Below, in pieces: positions 37,378 through 46,082 of a DNA stretch of 64,000 nt (its first letter is position 1; each line of letters starts with the position of its first letter). This DNA is from UBA1189 sp045594245 (GTDB lineage Bacteria; Bacteroidota; Bacteroidia; Bacteroidales; Bacteroidaceae): assembly GCA_045594245.1 (NCBI GenBank), contig JAZNYG010000010.1:51199-115198 (forward strand), given 5' to 3'. The translations under genes and the position numbers were made by a program. The notes beneath the pieces are model-generated. The model saw only the letters and a list, made by a program, of their open reading frames with translations. It made no database searches and was not told the DNA's origin.

Positions 37378-38601
37378 TTAATCTCCAATTTTCAATTCCC
37401 ACATTTGTTTGTAGTCTTCAGCAAGTCCACCTTCAGCCGTTTCTTTATAGAGTGATGGTAAGTCGTGACCAGTCTTTTTCATAACTTCTACCACCTTGTC
37501 AAATGATACGCGGTGTACACCATCAGTAAACATGGCATAAGAGTTGGCATCCATAGCGCGGGCTGCAGCATAAGCATTACGCTCAATACATGGAATTTGT
37601 ACTAGTCCGCATACAGGGTCACAAGTGAGTCCGAGGTGATGCTCCAGGCCCATTTCTGCAGCATACTCGATTTGTGAAGGTAATCCACCAAAGAGTTGTG
37701 CGGCAGCAGCTGCAGCCATGGCACAGGCCACTCCTACTTCACCTTGGCAGCCTACTTCAGCTCCAGAGATGGAAGCATTGGTTTTAACGATGTTCCCGAA
37801 TAATCCTGCAGTGGCTAGTGCACGCATGATACGTTGTTCCGAGAAATTACGTGATTTATATAGATGATATAGCACTGCAGGAAGTACTCCACACGAACCG
37901 CATGTGGGAGCTGTTACGATTCTTCCACCTGCAGCGTTTTCTTCACTGACAGCAAGAGCATAAGCAAAGAGTAGTCCACGTGTGCGCATTGACTGCTGGT
38001 ATCCCTCGGCACGTACATGGTAGAGAGGGGCTTTACGGCTTAGGCAGAGCGGACCCGGCAATACACCTTCTTGTTCCAGACCACGTTGTACGGCATTCTT
38101 CATGGTCTCCCATACTTCGTGCAGGTAGTCCCATATTTCAGTTCCTTCGCACTCCTCTACATATTCCCAATAGCTTTTGCCGGTACTGATGCACCATGAG
38201 AGAATTTCTGTGGAGGTGTTCATTGTATAGATGTGCTTATGCTCTTTGACTTTTTGTCCTTCTTCCGCCAAGGCACCACCTCCTACACTATAGACAGTCC
38301 ATTCGTCAAGTTGCCGATTACCAGTGTCTAAAGCTACAAATTTCATTCCATTGGGATGAAAGGGGAGAAATACTTTGGGCTCCCATACTATGGTGGTATG
38401 TTCCCTACCTAGTACATCAAGGATGGCCTGATCAGTCATGTGGCCTTTTCCCGTAGCTGCCAAACTGCCGTAGAGGGTTACTTCGAAGCGAGCTGCTGTA
38501 GTGTTACGACCAAGAAATTGGGTGGCAGCGTTACGAGGGCCCATTGTGTGGCTACTTGACGGACCATGTCCTATGCGATAGAGTTCTTTCAGTGTAATCA
38601 T
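37378..38601 (-). CDS. sdaA: L-serine ammonia-lyase (iron-sulfur dependent)
   Basis: 407 residues. Deaminates L-serine to pyruvate and ammonia using a [4Fe-4S] cluster. Single-chain type with fused beta and alpha domains: GHGPSSSHTMGP at the N-terminus, and VTAPTCGSCGVLPAVLYHL, ASISGAEVGCQGEVGVACAM and GLTCDPVCGLVQIPC supplying the cluster cysteines. Promoter TATCTTTG lies 34 bp upstream and overlaps that of the divergent PAP2 gene. Confidence 0.94.
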   Translation of the reverse strand: MITLKELYRIGHGPSSSHTMGPRNAATQFLGRNTTAARFEVTLYGSLAATGKGHMTDQAILDVLGREHTTIVWEPKVFLPFHPNGMKFVALDTGNRQLDEWTVYSVGGGALAEEGQKVKEHKHIYTMNTSTEILSWCISTGKSYWEYVEECEGTEIWDYLHEVWETMKNAVQRGLEQEGVLPGPLCLSRKAPLYHVRAEGYQQSMRTRGLLFAYALAVSEENAAGGRIVTAPTCGSCGVLPAVLYHLYKSRNFSEQRIMRALATAGLFGNIVKTNASISGAEVGCQGEVGVACAMAAAAAAQLFGGLPSQIEYAAEMGLEHHLGLTCDPVCGLVQIPCIERNAYAAARAMDANSYAMFTDGVHRVSFDKVVEVMKKTGHDLPSLYKETAEGGLAEDYKQMWELKIGD

Positions 38602-38634
38602 AGCGTCAGAAAGTTAAATAGGCAAATTTTCTAG

Positions 38635-38671
38635 CAAAGATAATTCAATTCCATAAAATATACTATCTTTG
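38635..38671. promoter_or_regulatory. Divergent back-to-back promoters (sdaA and PAP2 gene)
   Basis: TATCTTTG on the minus strand (38642-38635) drives sdaA, and TATCTTTG on the plus strand (38664-38671) drives the PAP2 gene. The -7 elements are 21 bp apart, so their -33 regions overlap and both promoters cannot be fully occupied at once. Confidence 0.6.
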
Positions 38672-38701
38672 CAACCAAATAATTGTATTTTTGTTTTTTT
38701 A

Positions 38702-39439
38702 ATGTACCGGTTTCTGTCAACTCTGCTGTCTATATTATGTGCATTCTCATTGCGTGCTCAAGTTGTTTCCGATACCCTTACCACAAATTCAAGGTTTAAG
38801 GCTGGCGAGGTTGTCATGCCTTTTGCTTTGGTAGGAGCTGGTACTTTAGGCTTTGTAGAACCATTGAGGAATGCTCGTTTTGAAGTGCGCGATTTTCTTG
38901 AGGAGTGGCGCGGTGATCATCGCGTAACGGTCGATGATTATCTACAGTATGTTCCGTTCGCTTCGTTCTATGGGCTTAGTATGTTGGGTGCCGAGGCTAA
39001 GCATGGCTATATAGACCGCACATTGGAGTTGGCTACCTCCTATGTTGCGTTGGCTGTTCTTGTCAATGGTGTCAAATATACAGTCCGTGAACCTCGTCCT
39101 GATGGTTCGGCCAACAACTCTTTCCCTTCAGGGCATACGGCCACGACATTTATGGGGGCAGAGTTGGTACGTATTGAGTATGGCGACGATTCTCCCTGGT
39201 ATTCTGTGGGAGCCTATACGATGGCTATTACAGTAGGTGTGTTGCGTGTCTATAATAACCGCCATTGGTTCACTGATGTATTTGCTGGTGCTGGTTTGGG
39301 TATTCTTAGTGCTCGTATAGGGTACTGGTTGCTCCCTTATACACGAAAGGCCATGTATAAGCTTACAGGGTACGATGCATTTATATACCCTTCAGTAAGC
39401 TATGAAGGTGCAACATTAGGGTTGACTTTGCGTTTCTAG
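38702..39439 (+). CDS. PAP2-family membrane-associated phosphatase
   Basis: 245 residues with signal-like N-terminus MYRFLSTLLSILCAFSL. The three phosphatase motifs are KYTVREPRPDG, SFPSGHTATTF and RVYNNRHWFTDV (catalytic His in motifs 2 and 3). Family members dephosphorylate undecaprenyl pyrophosphate, phosphatidic acid or lipid A; which one is unknown. The start at 38702 is used because the upstream ATG at 38669 overlaps the promoter. Confidence 0.85.
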   Translation: MYRFLSTLLSILCAFSLRAQVVSDTLTTNSRFKAGEVVMPFALVGAGTLGFVEPLRNARFEVRDFLEEWRGDHRVTVDDYLQYVPFASFYGLSMLGAEAKHGYIDRTLELATSYVALAVLVNGVKYTVREPRPDGSANNSFPSGHTATTFMGAELVRIEYGDDSPWYSVGAYTMAITVGVLRVYNNRHWFTDVFAGAGLGILSARIGYWLLPYTRKAMYKLTGYDAFIYPSVSYEGATLGLTLRF

Positions 39440-39643
39440 TATACAATTATCCCGAATAGAGAGCCTACCTTTAAACTTTCTCGTCGAATGTATGGCAGAT
39501 GTTGCTCGTATTAAACATCTAATAATCCAAATGTTTGGAATAAAGAATGACATAAATGAAGTTGTACGGCTAGTTGATATTATTTAACGTACCGATTGTA
39601 CAGTTAATTTCATAAAAATGCCGTAGAATTGAAATGAAAAGTG

Positions 39644-39651
39644 TAAATTTG
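39644..39651 (+). promoter_or_regulatory. Promoter -7 element for leuB operon
   Basis: TAAATTTG fits TAnnTTTG, 18 bp before the chosen leuB start. It excludes the in-frame ATG at 39634. Confidence 0.55.
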
Positions 39652-39669
39652 CAATCTAAACATAAAAGT

Positions 39670-40731
39670 ATGGATTTTAAGATTGCTGTGTTGGCCGGTG
39701 ACGGTATCGGCCCCGAAATATCCGCCGTAGGTGTGGATGTAATGACCGCCGTATGTGAGAAGTTCGGACATAACGTAAGCTACAAATATGCCTTGTGTGG
39801 CGCTCATGCCATCGATGAGGTGGGCGACCCCTTCCCTGAAGAGACCTTCCAGGTGTGCGAGGAGGCCGATGCCGTGCTCTTCTCTGCTGTGGGTGACCCC
39901 AAGTTTGACAATGACCCAACTGCCAAGGTGCGCCCTGAGCAGGGTTTGCTGGCTATGCGCAAGAAGTTGGGCCTCTTTGCTAACATCCGCCCCGTGCAGA
40001 CCTTCAAGTGCTTGGTGCACAAGTCGCCCCTGCGTGCCGAGTTGGTGGAGAATGCCGACTTCATCTGCATCCGTGAACTTACCGGCGGTATGTACTTCGG
40101 CGAGAAGTATCAGGACAACGACAAGGCGTATGATACCAACTACTACACCCGTCCCGAGATTGAGCGTATCCTTCGCGTAGGTTTCGAGTATGCCATGAAG
40201 CGTAACAAGCACCTCACCGTGGTGGACAAGGCCAATGTGCTGGCATCGTCACGCCTGTGGCGTCAGATTGCGCAGGAGATGGCTCCGAAGTACCCCGAGG
40301 TGAACACCGACTATATGTATGTGGACAATGCTGCCATGCGCATGATTCAGGAACCCACTTTCTTTGATGTGATGGTGACCGAGAACACCTTTGGCGATAT
40401 CCTCACCGATGAGGGTTCGGTCATCAGCGGCTCTATGGGTCTGCTCCCCTCGGCCTCTACGGGCGAGAGCACACCGGTATTCGAACCCATTCATGGCTCA
40501 TGGCCCCAGGCAAAGGGTCTGAACATTGCCAACCCCTTGGCGCAGGTGCTATCTGTAGCCATGCTGTTTGAGTACTTTGGCCTCAAGGAGGAGGGAGCTC
40601 TGGTGCGCAAGGCGGTAGATGCTTCGCTCGATGCTAATGTGCGTACTCCTGAGATTCAGGTCGAGGATGGTGCCAAGTATGGTACGAAAGAGGTAGGCGA
40701 GTGGCTCGTCGATTATATCCGTAAGGCATAA
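39670..40731 (+). CDS. leuB: 3-isopropylmalate dehydrogenase
   Basis: 353 residues. Oxidative decarboxylation of 3-isopropylmalate in leucine synthesis, NAD+ dependent. Motifs: VLAGDGIGPEI, IRELTGGMYFGE, VVDKANVLASSRLW and VTENTFGDILTDEGSVISGS. SPVFEPIHGSWPQ-like sequence is present as TPVFEPIHGSWPQ. leuA, leuC and leuD are absent from the window, so leuB is separated from the pathway genes. It leads an operon with dapB and lepB (21 and 6 bp spacings). Confidence 0.93.
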   Translation: MDFKIAVLAGDGIGPEISAVGVDVMTAVCEKFGHNVSYKYALCGAHAIDEVGDPFPEETFQVCEEADAVLFSAVGDPKFDNDPTAKVRPEQGLLAMRKKLGLFANIRPVQTFKCLVHKSPLRAELVENADFICIRELTGGMYFGEKYQDNDKAYDTNYYTRPEIERILRVGFEYAMKRNKHLTVVDKANVLASSRLWRQIAQEMAPKYPEVNTDYMYVDNAAMRMIQEPTFFDVMVTENTFGDILTDEGSVISGSMGLLPSASTGESTPVFEPIHGSWPQAKGLNIANPLAQVLSVAMLFEYFGLKEEGALVRKAVDASLDANVRTPEIQVEDGAKYGTKEVGEWLVDYIRKA

Positions 40732-40752
40732 CGTTTGTATCTTTTTTAACTT

Positions 40753-41514
40753 ATGAAGATAGCATTGATAGGCTATGGCAAGATGGGTAAGATGATTGAG
40801 CAGATTGCCCTTCAACGCGGACACGAGATTGTTTGCATCATCGATATAGACAATCAGGAAGACTTCGCCTCTGAGGCGTTCCGTAGTGCCGATGTGGCCA
40901 TTGAGTTCACTAATCCCATGGTAGCATATGACAATTATATGAAAGCGTTCGCAGCTGGAGTAAAGGTCGTATCGGGAAGTACGGGTTGGCTCGAAGAGCA
41001 TGGTGAGGAGGTACGTTCGATGTGTACAGAGGGCGGAAAGACTCTGTTCTGGTCATCCAACTTCAGCCTCGGAGTGGCTGTATTCTCAGCCGTGAACAAG
41101 TATTTGGCTAAGTTGATGAACCGCTTCGATGAATATGATGTCAGCATGAGCGAGACACATCATATACATAAGCTTGATGCGCCCAGTGGTACAGCCATCA
41201 CACTGGCCGAAGGTATCCTTGAGAACCTCGACCGCAAGCACTCTTGGGTGCCTGGTACACTGCTCGCAGCCGATGGTACACTGAGTGGAACAACCGAATG
41301 TGCTCCCGATGAACTTCCCGTAAGTTCCATTCGTGAAGGTGAGGTTCCTGGCATACATAGCATATGCTATGAATCTGAGGCCGACAGTATCACCATCACT
41401 CACGATGCTAAAAGCCGCCGCGGTTTTGCTCTCGGAGCGGTACTTGCAGCAGAGTATACAGCTACTCACGAGGGCCTGCTCGGCATGAACGACCTGTTTG
41501 ATTTTTTGATATAG
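40753..41514 (+). CDS. dapB: 4-hydroxy-tetrahydrodipicolinate reductase
   Basis: 253 residues. NAD(P)H-dependent step of lysine/diaminopimelate synthesis. N-terminal ALIGYGKMGKMIEQIA (Rossmann motif), FWSSNFSLGVAVF, ETHHIHKLDAPSGTAITLAE with the conserved His pair and Lys, and C-terminal SRRGFALGAVLAAEY. Slightly shorter than the E. coli enzyme, as usual in Bacteroidota. Confidence 0.95.
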   Translation: MKIALIGYGKMGKMIEQIALQRGHEIVCIIDIDNQEDFASEAFRSADVAIEFTNPMVAYDNYMKAFAAGVKVVSGSTGWLEEHGEEVRSMCTEGGKTLFWSSNFSLGVAVFSAVNKYLAKLMNRFDEYDVSMSETHHIHKLDAPSGTAITLAEGILENLDRKHSWVPGTLLAADGTLSGTTECAPDELPVSSIREGEVPGIHSICYESEADSITITHDAKSRRGFALGAVLAAEYTATHEGLLGMNDLFDFLI

Positions 41515-41520
41515 TAGTCT

Positions 41521-42966
41521 ATGAATAGAATTAAGAAAGCCACTCTGAAGCAGTGGATAAAGTTTGGCATTGTCCTTGTCCTGTATCTTCTCTTTCTGCT
41601 ATGGATCAAGAGTTGGTGGGGGCTTATCGTGATACCCTTCATCTTTGATGCCTATATTACCAAGTTCATTCCTTGGACATGGTGGAAGACTGCAAAGAGC
41701 AGTCTGGTACGCAACATCATGAGCTGGGTTGATGCCATCGTGTTTGCCCTTGTAGCTGTGTACTTCGTGCATATCTACTTCTTCCAGAACTACACTATCC
41801 CTACCTCTTCTTTAGAGAAATCATTGCTTGTGGGCGACTACCTTTTCGTAAGCAAAGTGTCGTATGGCCCGCGCAAACCTAATACGCCGCTCACCATGCC
41901 GCTTACCCAGCATACCATGCCCGTTACAGGCGGTAAGAGCTATATCGAGTGGCCACAATGGCCCTACGAGCGTGTCAAGGGACTGGGCAACGTGGAGCTC
42001 AATGACATTGTTGTGTTCAACTATCCTACGGGCGACACCATTGTGAGCAACCCACAGTTTGCTGCCAATGACTTCTATAAGATGGTAAGCGACATTAGTG
42101 TGGAGCTCAACAAAGGGCAATACCCTCTTGTAGACAGTCTCAGCGCTGACGATGAGCGCAAAGCTTATGATGCATTTCTTGCAAAGGGCCGTAAGTACAT
42201 AGCTGCCCATCCCGAAGTGTTCGGTAAGGTAGATTGGCGTCCTGTAGATCGTCGCGAGAACTATGTAAAACGTTGCGTAGGTCTTCCGGGGCAGACACTC
42301 CAAATTAAGGATAAGATTATATACCTTGATGGTGTGGCCAATAAGGAGCCCGATAATGTACAGTACAGCTACTACGTTACTACCAAGCGTCCTATTGGTG
42401 AGAAGTTGCGCCGCGAATTGGGTATCAGCAAGGAGGACTTGGCCAATCACAATGCCAATGGTACCTACTATTACCTGCCTCTGACACAGAAGGCTTATGA
42501 GACATTGTCCAAACGCACCGATATCGTAGAGAAAATTACTCCCGTCGTTGAGGAGCACGGCCAGGGACTATATCCTGTGAATAAGTACACAGGTTGGAGT
42601 GTCGACAACTACGGACCTCTATGGATTCCCAAGCGTGGTGAGACGATTACTCTCACACTCGACAACCTGCCCTTCTATGAGCGTCCTATTGCCGTCTATG
42701 AGGGAAACGACTTGCAGGTACGTGATGGTAAGATATATATCAATGGTAAGGAGTCCACAGAATACACCTTCACTATGGACTATTATTGGATGCAGGGTGA
42801 CAACCGTCACAACAGCCTCGACTCACGCTTCTGGGGATTTGTACCCGAAGATCATATAGTAGGTAAGCCCATTCTCATCTGGCTATCGCTCGACAAGGAT
42901 CGCGGTTGGTTTGATGGTAAAATCCGTTGGAATCGCCTATTCCGTACGGTAGAGAGTTACGATTGA
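41521..42966 (+). CDS. lepB: Signal peptidase I
   Basis: 481 residues; removes signal peptides on the outer face of the inner membrane. N-terminal hydrophobic segments (about 10-55, 75-95) anchor it. The catalytic Ser is in IPTSSLEKSLLVGDYLFVSK; the general-base Lys is in NYVKRCVGLPGQTLQ; the final box is MQGDNRHNSLDSRFWGFVP. The long insertion between the Ser and Lys boxes makes it much larger than typical LepB and is usual for Bacteroidetes. Last gene of the leuB-dapB-lepB operon. Confidence 0.94.
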   Translation: MNRIKKATLKQWIKFGIVLVLYLLFLLWIKSWWGLIVIPFIFDAYITKFIPWTWWKTAKSSLVRNIMSWVDAIVFALVAVYFVHIYFFQNYTIPTSSLEKSLLVGDYLFVSKVSYGPRKPNTPLTMPLTQHTMPVTGGKSYIEWPQWPYERVKGLGNVELNDIVVFNYPTGDTIVSNPQFAANDFYKMVSDISVELNKGQYPLVDSLSADDERKAYDAFLAKGRKYIAAHPEVFGKVDWRPVDRRENYVKRCVGLPGQTLQIKDKIIYLDGVANKEPDNVQYSYYVTTKRPIGEKLRRELGISKEDLANHNANGTYYYLPLTQKAYETLSKRTDIVEKITPVVEEHGQGLYPVNKYTGWSVDNYGPLWIPKRGETITLTLDNLPFYERPIAVYEGNDLQVRDGKIYINGKESTEYTFTMDYYWMQGDNRHNSLDSRFWGFVPEDHIVGKPILIWLSLDKDRGWFDGKIRWNRLFRTVESYD

Positions 42967-42993
42967 TTATTGGGTATATTCCTAGATTTCTAG

Positions 42994-43026
42994 AGCCTAT
43001 TTATCAAGTTGGTAAATAGGCTTTTC
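42994..43026 (+). terminator. Terminator of the leuB-dapB-lepB operon
   Basis: AGCCTATTTA and TAAATAGGCT form a perfect 10-bp stem, followed by TTTTCC. Confidence 0.75.
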
Positions 43027-43052
43027 CGTAAGGCATAAAAATACTTATAGCT

Positions 43053-43715
43053 ATGTATACTCTTACTGTTTCAGAAGAGATAAAGGAGAAGTGGCCACAA
43101 TACCGCGGAGCAGCCGTATATGCTACTGTTATAAACACTCCATATGATGAAGGTCTATGGGCAAAAATTGCCTATTTCACCGAACATTTGCGTATCACCG
43201 AGACCACAGAGAGCATCAAGCATCAATCTGCCATTACGGCAACTCGTGATGCTTATCGTGCCTGCGGCAAAGACCCTAGCCGTTATCGTCCGTCTGCCGA
43301 AGCGCTCCGTCGTCGCCTGCTCCGAGGGCTCGAACTATATCAGATCGATACGTTGGTGGACCTCATCAATCTTGTATCGCTGCGTACAGGATATAGTATT
43401 GGTGGCTTTGATGCCGATAAGATTGTTGGTACCGAATTATGCCTTGGTATTGGCAGGCACGGTGAACCTTTTGAGGGGATAGGTCGCGGTATACTCAATA
43501 TTGAGTTTATGCCCGTTATCCGTGATGCTGTAGGGGGTATAGGTACTCCTACTAGTGATCATGAACGTACAAAAATGGATCTCAATACTCATCACATTCT
43601 CGCTATCATAAATGGGTACAGCGGGTGTGAAGGCCTACAGGAAGCAGCCCACATGACCGAGCAGTTGCTCAAGCTATATGCCTCAGCAACAGATTGCCAG
43701 ATATGGTTGTTTTAA
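43053..43715 (+). CDS. B3/B4 tRNA-binding-domain protein
   Basis: 220 residues of the B3/B4 fold that also occurs in the beta chain of phenylalanyl-tRNA synthetase. Visible features: ATRDAYRACGKDPSRYRPSA, LVDLINLVSLRTGYSIGGFD and GGIGTPTSDHERTKM. Stand-alone copies are proposed to bind or edit tRNA, but their function is not established. The tRNA genes start 71 bp downstream. Confidence 0.82.
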   Translation: MYTLTVSEEIKEKWPQYRGAAVYATVINTPYDEGLWAKIAYFTEHLRITETTESIKHQSAITATRDAYRACGKDPSRYRPSAEALRRRLLRGLELYQIDTLVDLINLVSLRTGYSIGGFDADKIVGTELCLGIGRHGEPFEGIGRGILNIEFMPVIRDAVGGIGTPTSDHERTKMDLNTHHILAIINGYSGCEGLQEAAHMTEQLLKLYASATDCQIWLF

Positions 43716-43766
43716 TGTTTTAATAACTTTTTCACAACCACACTTGCACTATTGCTTAATATTTTA

Positions 43767-43774
43767 TACCTTTG
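43767..43774 (+). promoter_or_regulatory. Promoter -7 element for the tRNA pair
   Basis: TACCTTTG, 12 bp before the 5' end of tRNA-Gly. Confidence 0.6.
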
Positions 43775-43786
43775 CCCCTTGAAAAC

Positions 43787-43859
43787 GCGGAAATAGCTCA
43801 GTTGGTAGAGCACAACCTTGCCAAGGTTGGGGTCGCGAGTTCGAGTCTCGTTTTCCGCT
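43787..43859 (+). tRNA. tRNA-Gly (anticodon GCC)
   Basis: 73 nt; the acceptor stem GCGGAAA pairs with TTTCCGC. Anticodon loop TTGCCAA gives GCC. T loop GTTCGAGTC is intact. CCA is not encoded. Confidence 0.96.
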
Positions 43860-43867
43860 CTAAGGCT

Positions 43868-43953
43868 GCTCGAATGGTGGAATCGGTAGACACGAAGGAC
43901 TTAAAATCCTTTGGCCAGTGATGGCTGTGCGGGTTCAAGTCCCGCTTCGAGTA
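43868..43953 (+). tRNA. tRNA-Leu (anticodon UAA)
   Basis: 86 nt with a long variable arm, as expected for class II tRNA-Leu. Anticodon stem AAGGA/TCCTT with loop CTTAAAA gives UAA. GCTCGAA pairs with TTCGAGT, the terminal pair being G-U. CCA is not encoded. Eight bp separate it from tRNA-Gly, so both are transcribed together. Its 3' end adjoins the integrase relic. Confidence 0.96.
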
Positions 43954-43958
43954 CTTCG

Positions 43959-43998
43959 AAAGCCTCTGTAAATCATTGATTTATGGAGGCTTTTTCTT
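43959..43998 (+). terminator. Terminator after the tRNA genes
   Basis: AAAGCCTCTGTAAATC and GATTTATGGAGGCTTT form a 16-bp stem (two wobble pairs) around ATT, followed by TTTTTCTTTT. Confidence 0.85.
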
Positions 43999-44069
43999 TT
44001 CCCGTACATATCTATATTGTCTGCATTCTTATCATTATTTACTCTCGTTTCGTGGCGTTTTACATCGTT

Positions 44070-44092
44070 TGTGTAAACCAATGTGTAAACCA
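44070..44092 (+). repeat. Two TGTGTAAACCA direct repeats before the integrase relic
   Basis: TGTGTAAACCA at 44070-44080 and again at 44082-44092. Short repeats in this position resemble arm-type binding sites of tyrosine recombinases (inference). Confidence 0.5.
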
Positions 44093-44101
44093 GAATTTAC
44101 G

Positions 44102-44258
44102 ATGAAAGCAACAGTTAATGTGCTGTGTTACAGGTCAAAAACTTTGAGCAATGGAGAGCATCCATTGATGATTTGTGTGTGTAAAGACAGAAAAAGAAGG
44201 TACATCAGCCTTGGAGTGTCTGTAAAATCTCAATTTTGGGACTTTGAAAAGAGTAGGC
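44102..44258 (+). pseudogene. Truncated tyrosine recombinase (integrase), N-terminal ~52 codons only
   Basis: MKATVNVLCYRSKTLSNGEH ... PLMICVCKDRKRRYISLGVS ... FWDFEKSRP is the arm-type DNA-binding start of Bacteroidota phage/transposon integrases. Homology ends after FEKSRP; the frame then reads WRGHTGICI and stops near 44290. The SAM-like and catalytic domains (R...HxxR...Y) are gone. Its place right behind the tRNA-Leu terminator is where an element integrated in that tRNA would keep its integrase. It is non-functional. Confidence 0.85.
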
Positions 44259-44261
44259 CAT

Positions 44262-44537
44262 GGCGAGGCCATACCGGAATATGTATATGAGCCTACCGCC
44301 GAAGGATATGTATTCTTAGGCTGGATTGGTGAGACATATGAGACAATGCCTGCTCACGATGTGACCTATACAGCTAATATAGACGATGGTATAGAGGCTG
44401 TATTTGCAGGAGAACTGGTTGATATCTATACATTACGTGGAGTAAAGGTGCATAGCAACGTACGCTTCGATGATGTGAAGAATTCATTGAAGAAAGGCAT
44501 GTACATCATTAATGGAAAGAAAGTAGCTATTCAATAA
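44262..44537 (+). pseudogene. C-terminal fragment of a large secreted repeat protein
   Basis: The frame reads PEYVYEPTAEGYVFLGWIGE, TYETMPAHDVTYTANI, then the sorting tail VDIYTLRGVKVHSN ... LKKGMYIINGKKVAIQ. The first part is a Listeria-Bacteroides (InlB B-type) repeat ending; the second is the typical Bacteroidales C-terminal sorting tail. There is no signal peptide and no N-terminal domains, and the frame differs from that of the integrase relic. GGCCAT occurs at 44256-44261 and 44267-44272 on the two sides of the join. Confidence 0.8.
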
Positions 44538-44555
44538 TCTTTCTTTAGCTTGTTT

Positions 44556-44587
44556 AACGAGGAGGTGCATGCACCTCCTCGTTTTGT
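44556..44587 (+). terminator. Terminator after the secreted-protein fragment
   Basis: AACGAGGAGGTGCA and TGCACCTCCTCGTT form a 28-bp uninterrupted palindrome, followed by TTG. Its preservation shows the fragment is the true 3' end of a former gene. Confidence 0.8.
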
Positions 44588-44846
44588 ATTGTAGTAGATA
44601 CAAGTTGTCACTGATAATGACCTGGTGACGGACACTGCGTACGATATCCATGGCGGTATTCGTTATTTACCCGGCGTTATATGTTGTAAAATAGGAAATT
44701 AAATCGATTCGGTCAGGTGGTCAGGACCGTTGCTGTTTTTGTGATATATGATTATTCAATGCTTTAGTCATAACTATAAATAGGATAATAATTGTTGGCA
44801 AGAAGTAAATGAATTGTTTGTTGCTTAGGAAAAGTATTAAACAGTT

Positions 44847-44876
44847 TTGTTTTTTCAAGTCATTGCACTAATTTTG
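44847..44876 (+). promoter_or_regulatory. Promoter upstream of the acyltransferase gene
   Basis: TTG (44847-44849), 19 bp spacer, TAATTTTG (44869-44876): an exact match to the Bacteroidota pattern. The leader to the gene is about 140 nt. Confidence 0.6.
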
Positions 44877-45020
44877 CCCATATAAAATGGGAACTATAAA
44901 GAAATCAGAAGAAGTAATACTGCCAATGATATTTTACCGGGATATGCGGCTTGTAATGTAATATTACGAATGGTGTGCTAAAGGGTGGGATAGGCAACGG
45001 TGTGAAATACTTGCTATTAG

Positions 45021-46043
45021 ATGAAGAGTAAGCAGACTGTACGATATGCTTGGATTGACTACGCTAAGGTCATATCCATCTGTTTGGTGATTTCTTATCA
45101 TATACCTCCACGAGCTGAAGGCTTCTGGGCAGACGCAATCCAGATGCTCCGTATGCCTGCATTTTTCTTGATTGCAGGATATCTATTCCATATTGATAAG
45201 TTCACCACGCTGTGGAGTTTTATCAAGCACCGTAGCATTCAGTTGCTTATACCATATGCATCTTTTTTTCTCCTGTTCTATGCTTTATGGCTTTCAGTAG
45301 GCAGGATGATGGTCGGAGGTGATGAACTGGAAATATCAATTTGGTTGCCATTACGTGAGTTTGTACTTGGTACTCCGCAGATAGTGGTTGCTCCCTATTG
45401 GTTTATATGCTGCCTGTTTGTCATACAGATTGTTTATTATCTCTGTGCTAGGCACATACCACCCCGGTGGCTTGTTGTGGTAGTGTTGTTAGCCCCCTAT
45501 ATCCCTTGTCTGTACGATTTCGGTTCCTGCCCATGGCAACTTGGAGCAGCATTCAGCTATTTGCCTTTCTATGCCCTAGCCAATATCTGTAAGTCTCACA
45601 TACAACGCCTTTCTTTCCGGCACCTGCCTCTCTGCCTCATCGCTTTGGGAGCAGCCTTGGCGTGTGTTTACGGCTATGGTAAATGTTCCAATCTATGGGT
45701 GCAAAGTACCTTGTATACTCTGGGAGGTTTGCTGATGATGCCACTCTATATCCTGCTGTGCAAGCAGATTCCTGATGCGTCGCCAGGTAATAAACTGGCT
45801 GCATTTATAGGCCGTAATACCATCATCATCCTAGCGCTGCAAAACTATATCATCGGGTTTATACTACTTCTTGCGGAAAAGTATTATGAATGGCCGCTGC
45901 TGCCTAGTGCTTTCGTTACTAATGTTTGTGTAACTATGGCAGTGCTATTGATTTCTATTGTTCCCATCCTAATTATCAACAGGTATCTTCCCTTTATAAT
46001 TGGGAGAGGGCGTTGCTTTGAGAAAAGGCAAAAGATGACATAA
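45021..46043 (+). CDS. Acyltransferase-3 family membrane protein
   Basis: 340 residues with about ten hydrophobic helices. RYAWIDYAKVISICLVISYH, then MLRMPAFFLIAGYLFHIDK are the usual first two helices, with the conserved His at the end of helix 1. Family members O-acetylate surface polysaccharides or peptidoglycan. The substrate is unknown and no polysaccharide locus is adjacent. Base composition (about 45% GC) resembles its neighbours. Confidence 0.85.
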   Translation: MKSKQTVRYAWIDYAKVISICLVISYHIPPRAEGFWADAIQMLRMPAFFLIAGYLFHIDKFTTLWSFIKHRSIQLLIPYASFFLLFYALWLSVGRMMVGGDELEISIWLPLREFVLGTPQIVVAPYWFICCLFVIQIVYYLCARHIPPRWLVVVVLLAPYIPCLYDFGSCPWQLGAAFSYLPFYALANICKSHIQRLSFRHLPLCLIALGAALACVYGYGKCSNLWVQSTLYTLGGLLMMPLYILLCKQIPDASPGNKLAAFIGRNTIIILALQNYIIGFILLLAEKYYEWPLLPSAFVTNVCVTMAVLLISIVPILIINRYLPFIIGRGRCFEKRQKMT

Positions 46044-46082
46044 TAGGCGCAATGTGGAGTTTTAATCATATAATAAATTACT

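Larger units (their letters stand above)
44538..45020. other. Non-coding gap after the scar
   Basis: 483 bp. It holds the terminator at 44556 and the promoter at 44847-44876. The stretch between 44600 and 44840 shows no ORF or repeat that I can support. Confidence 0.5.
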
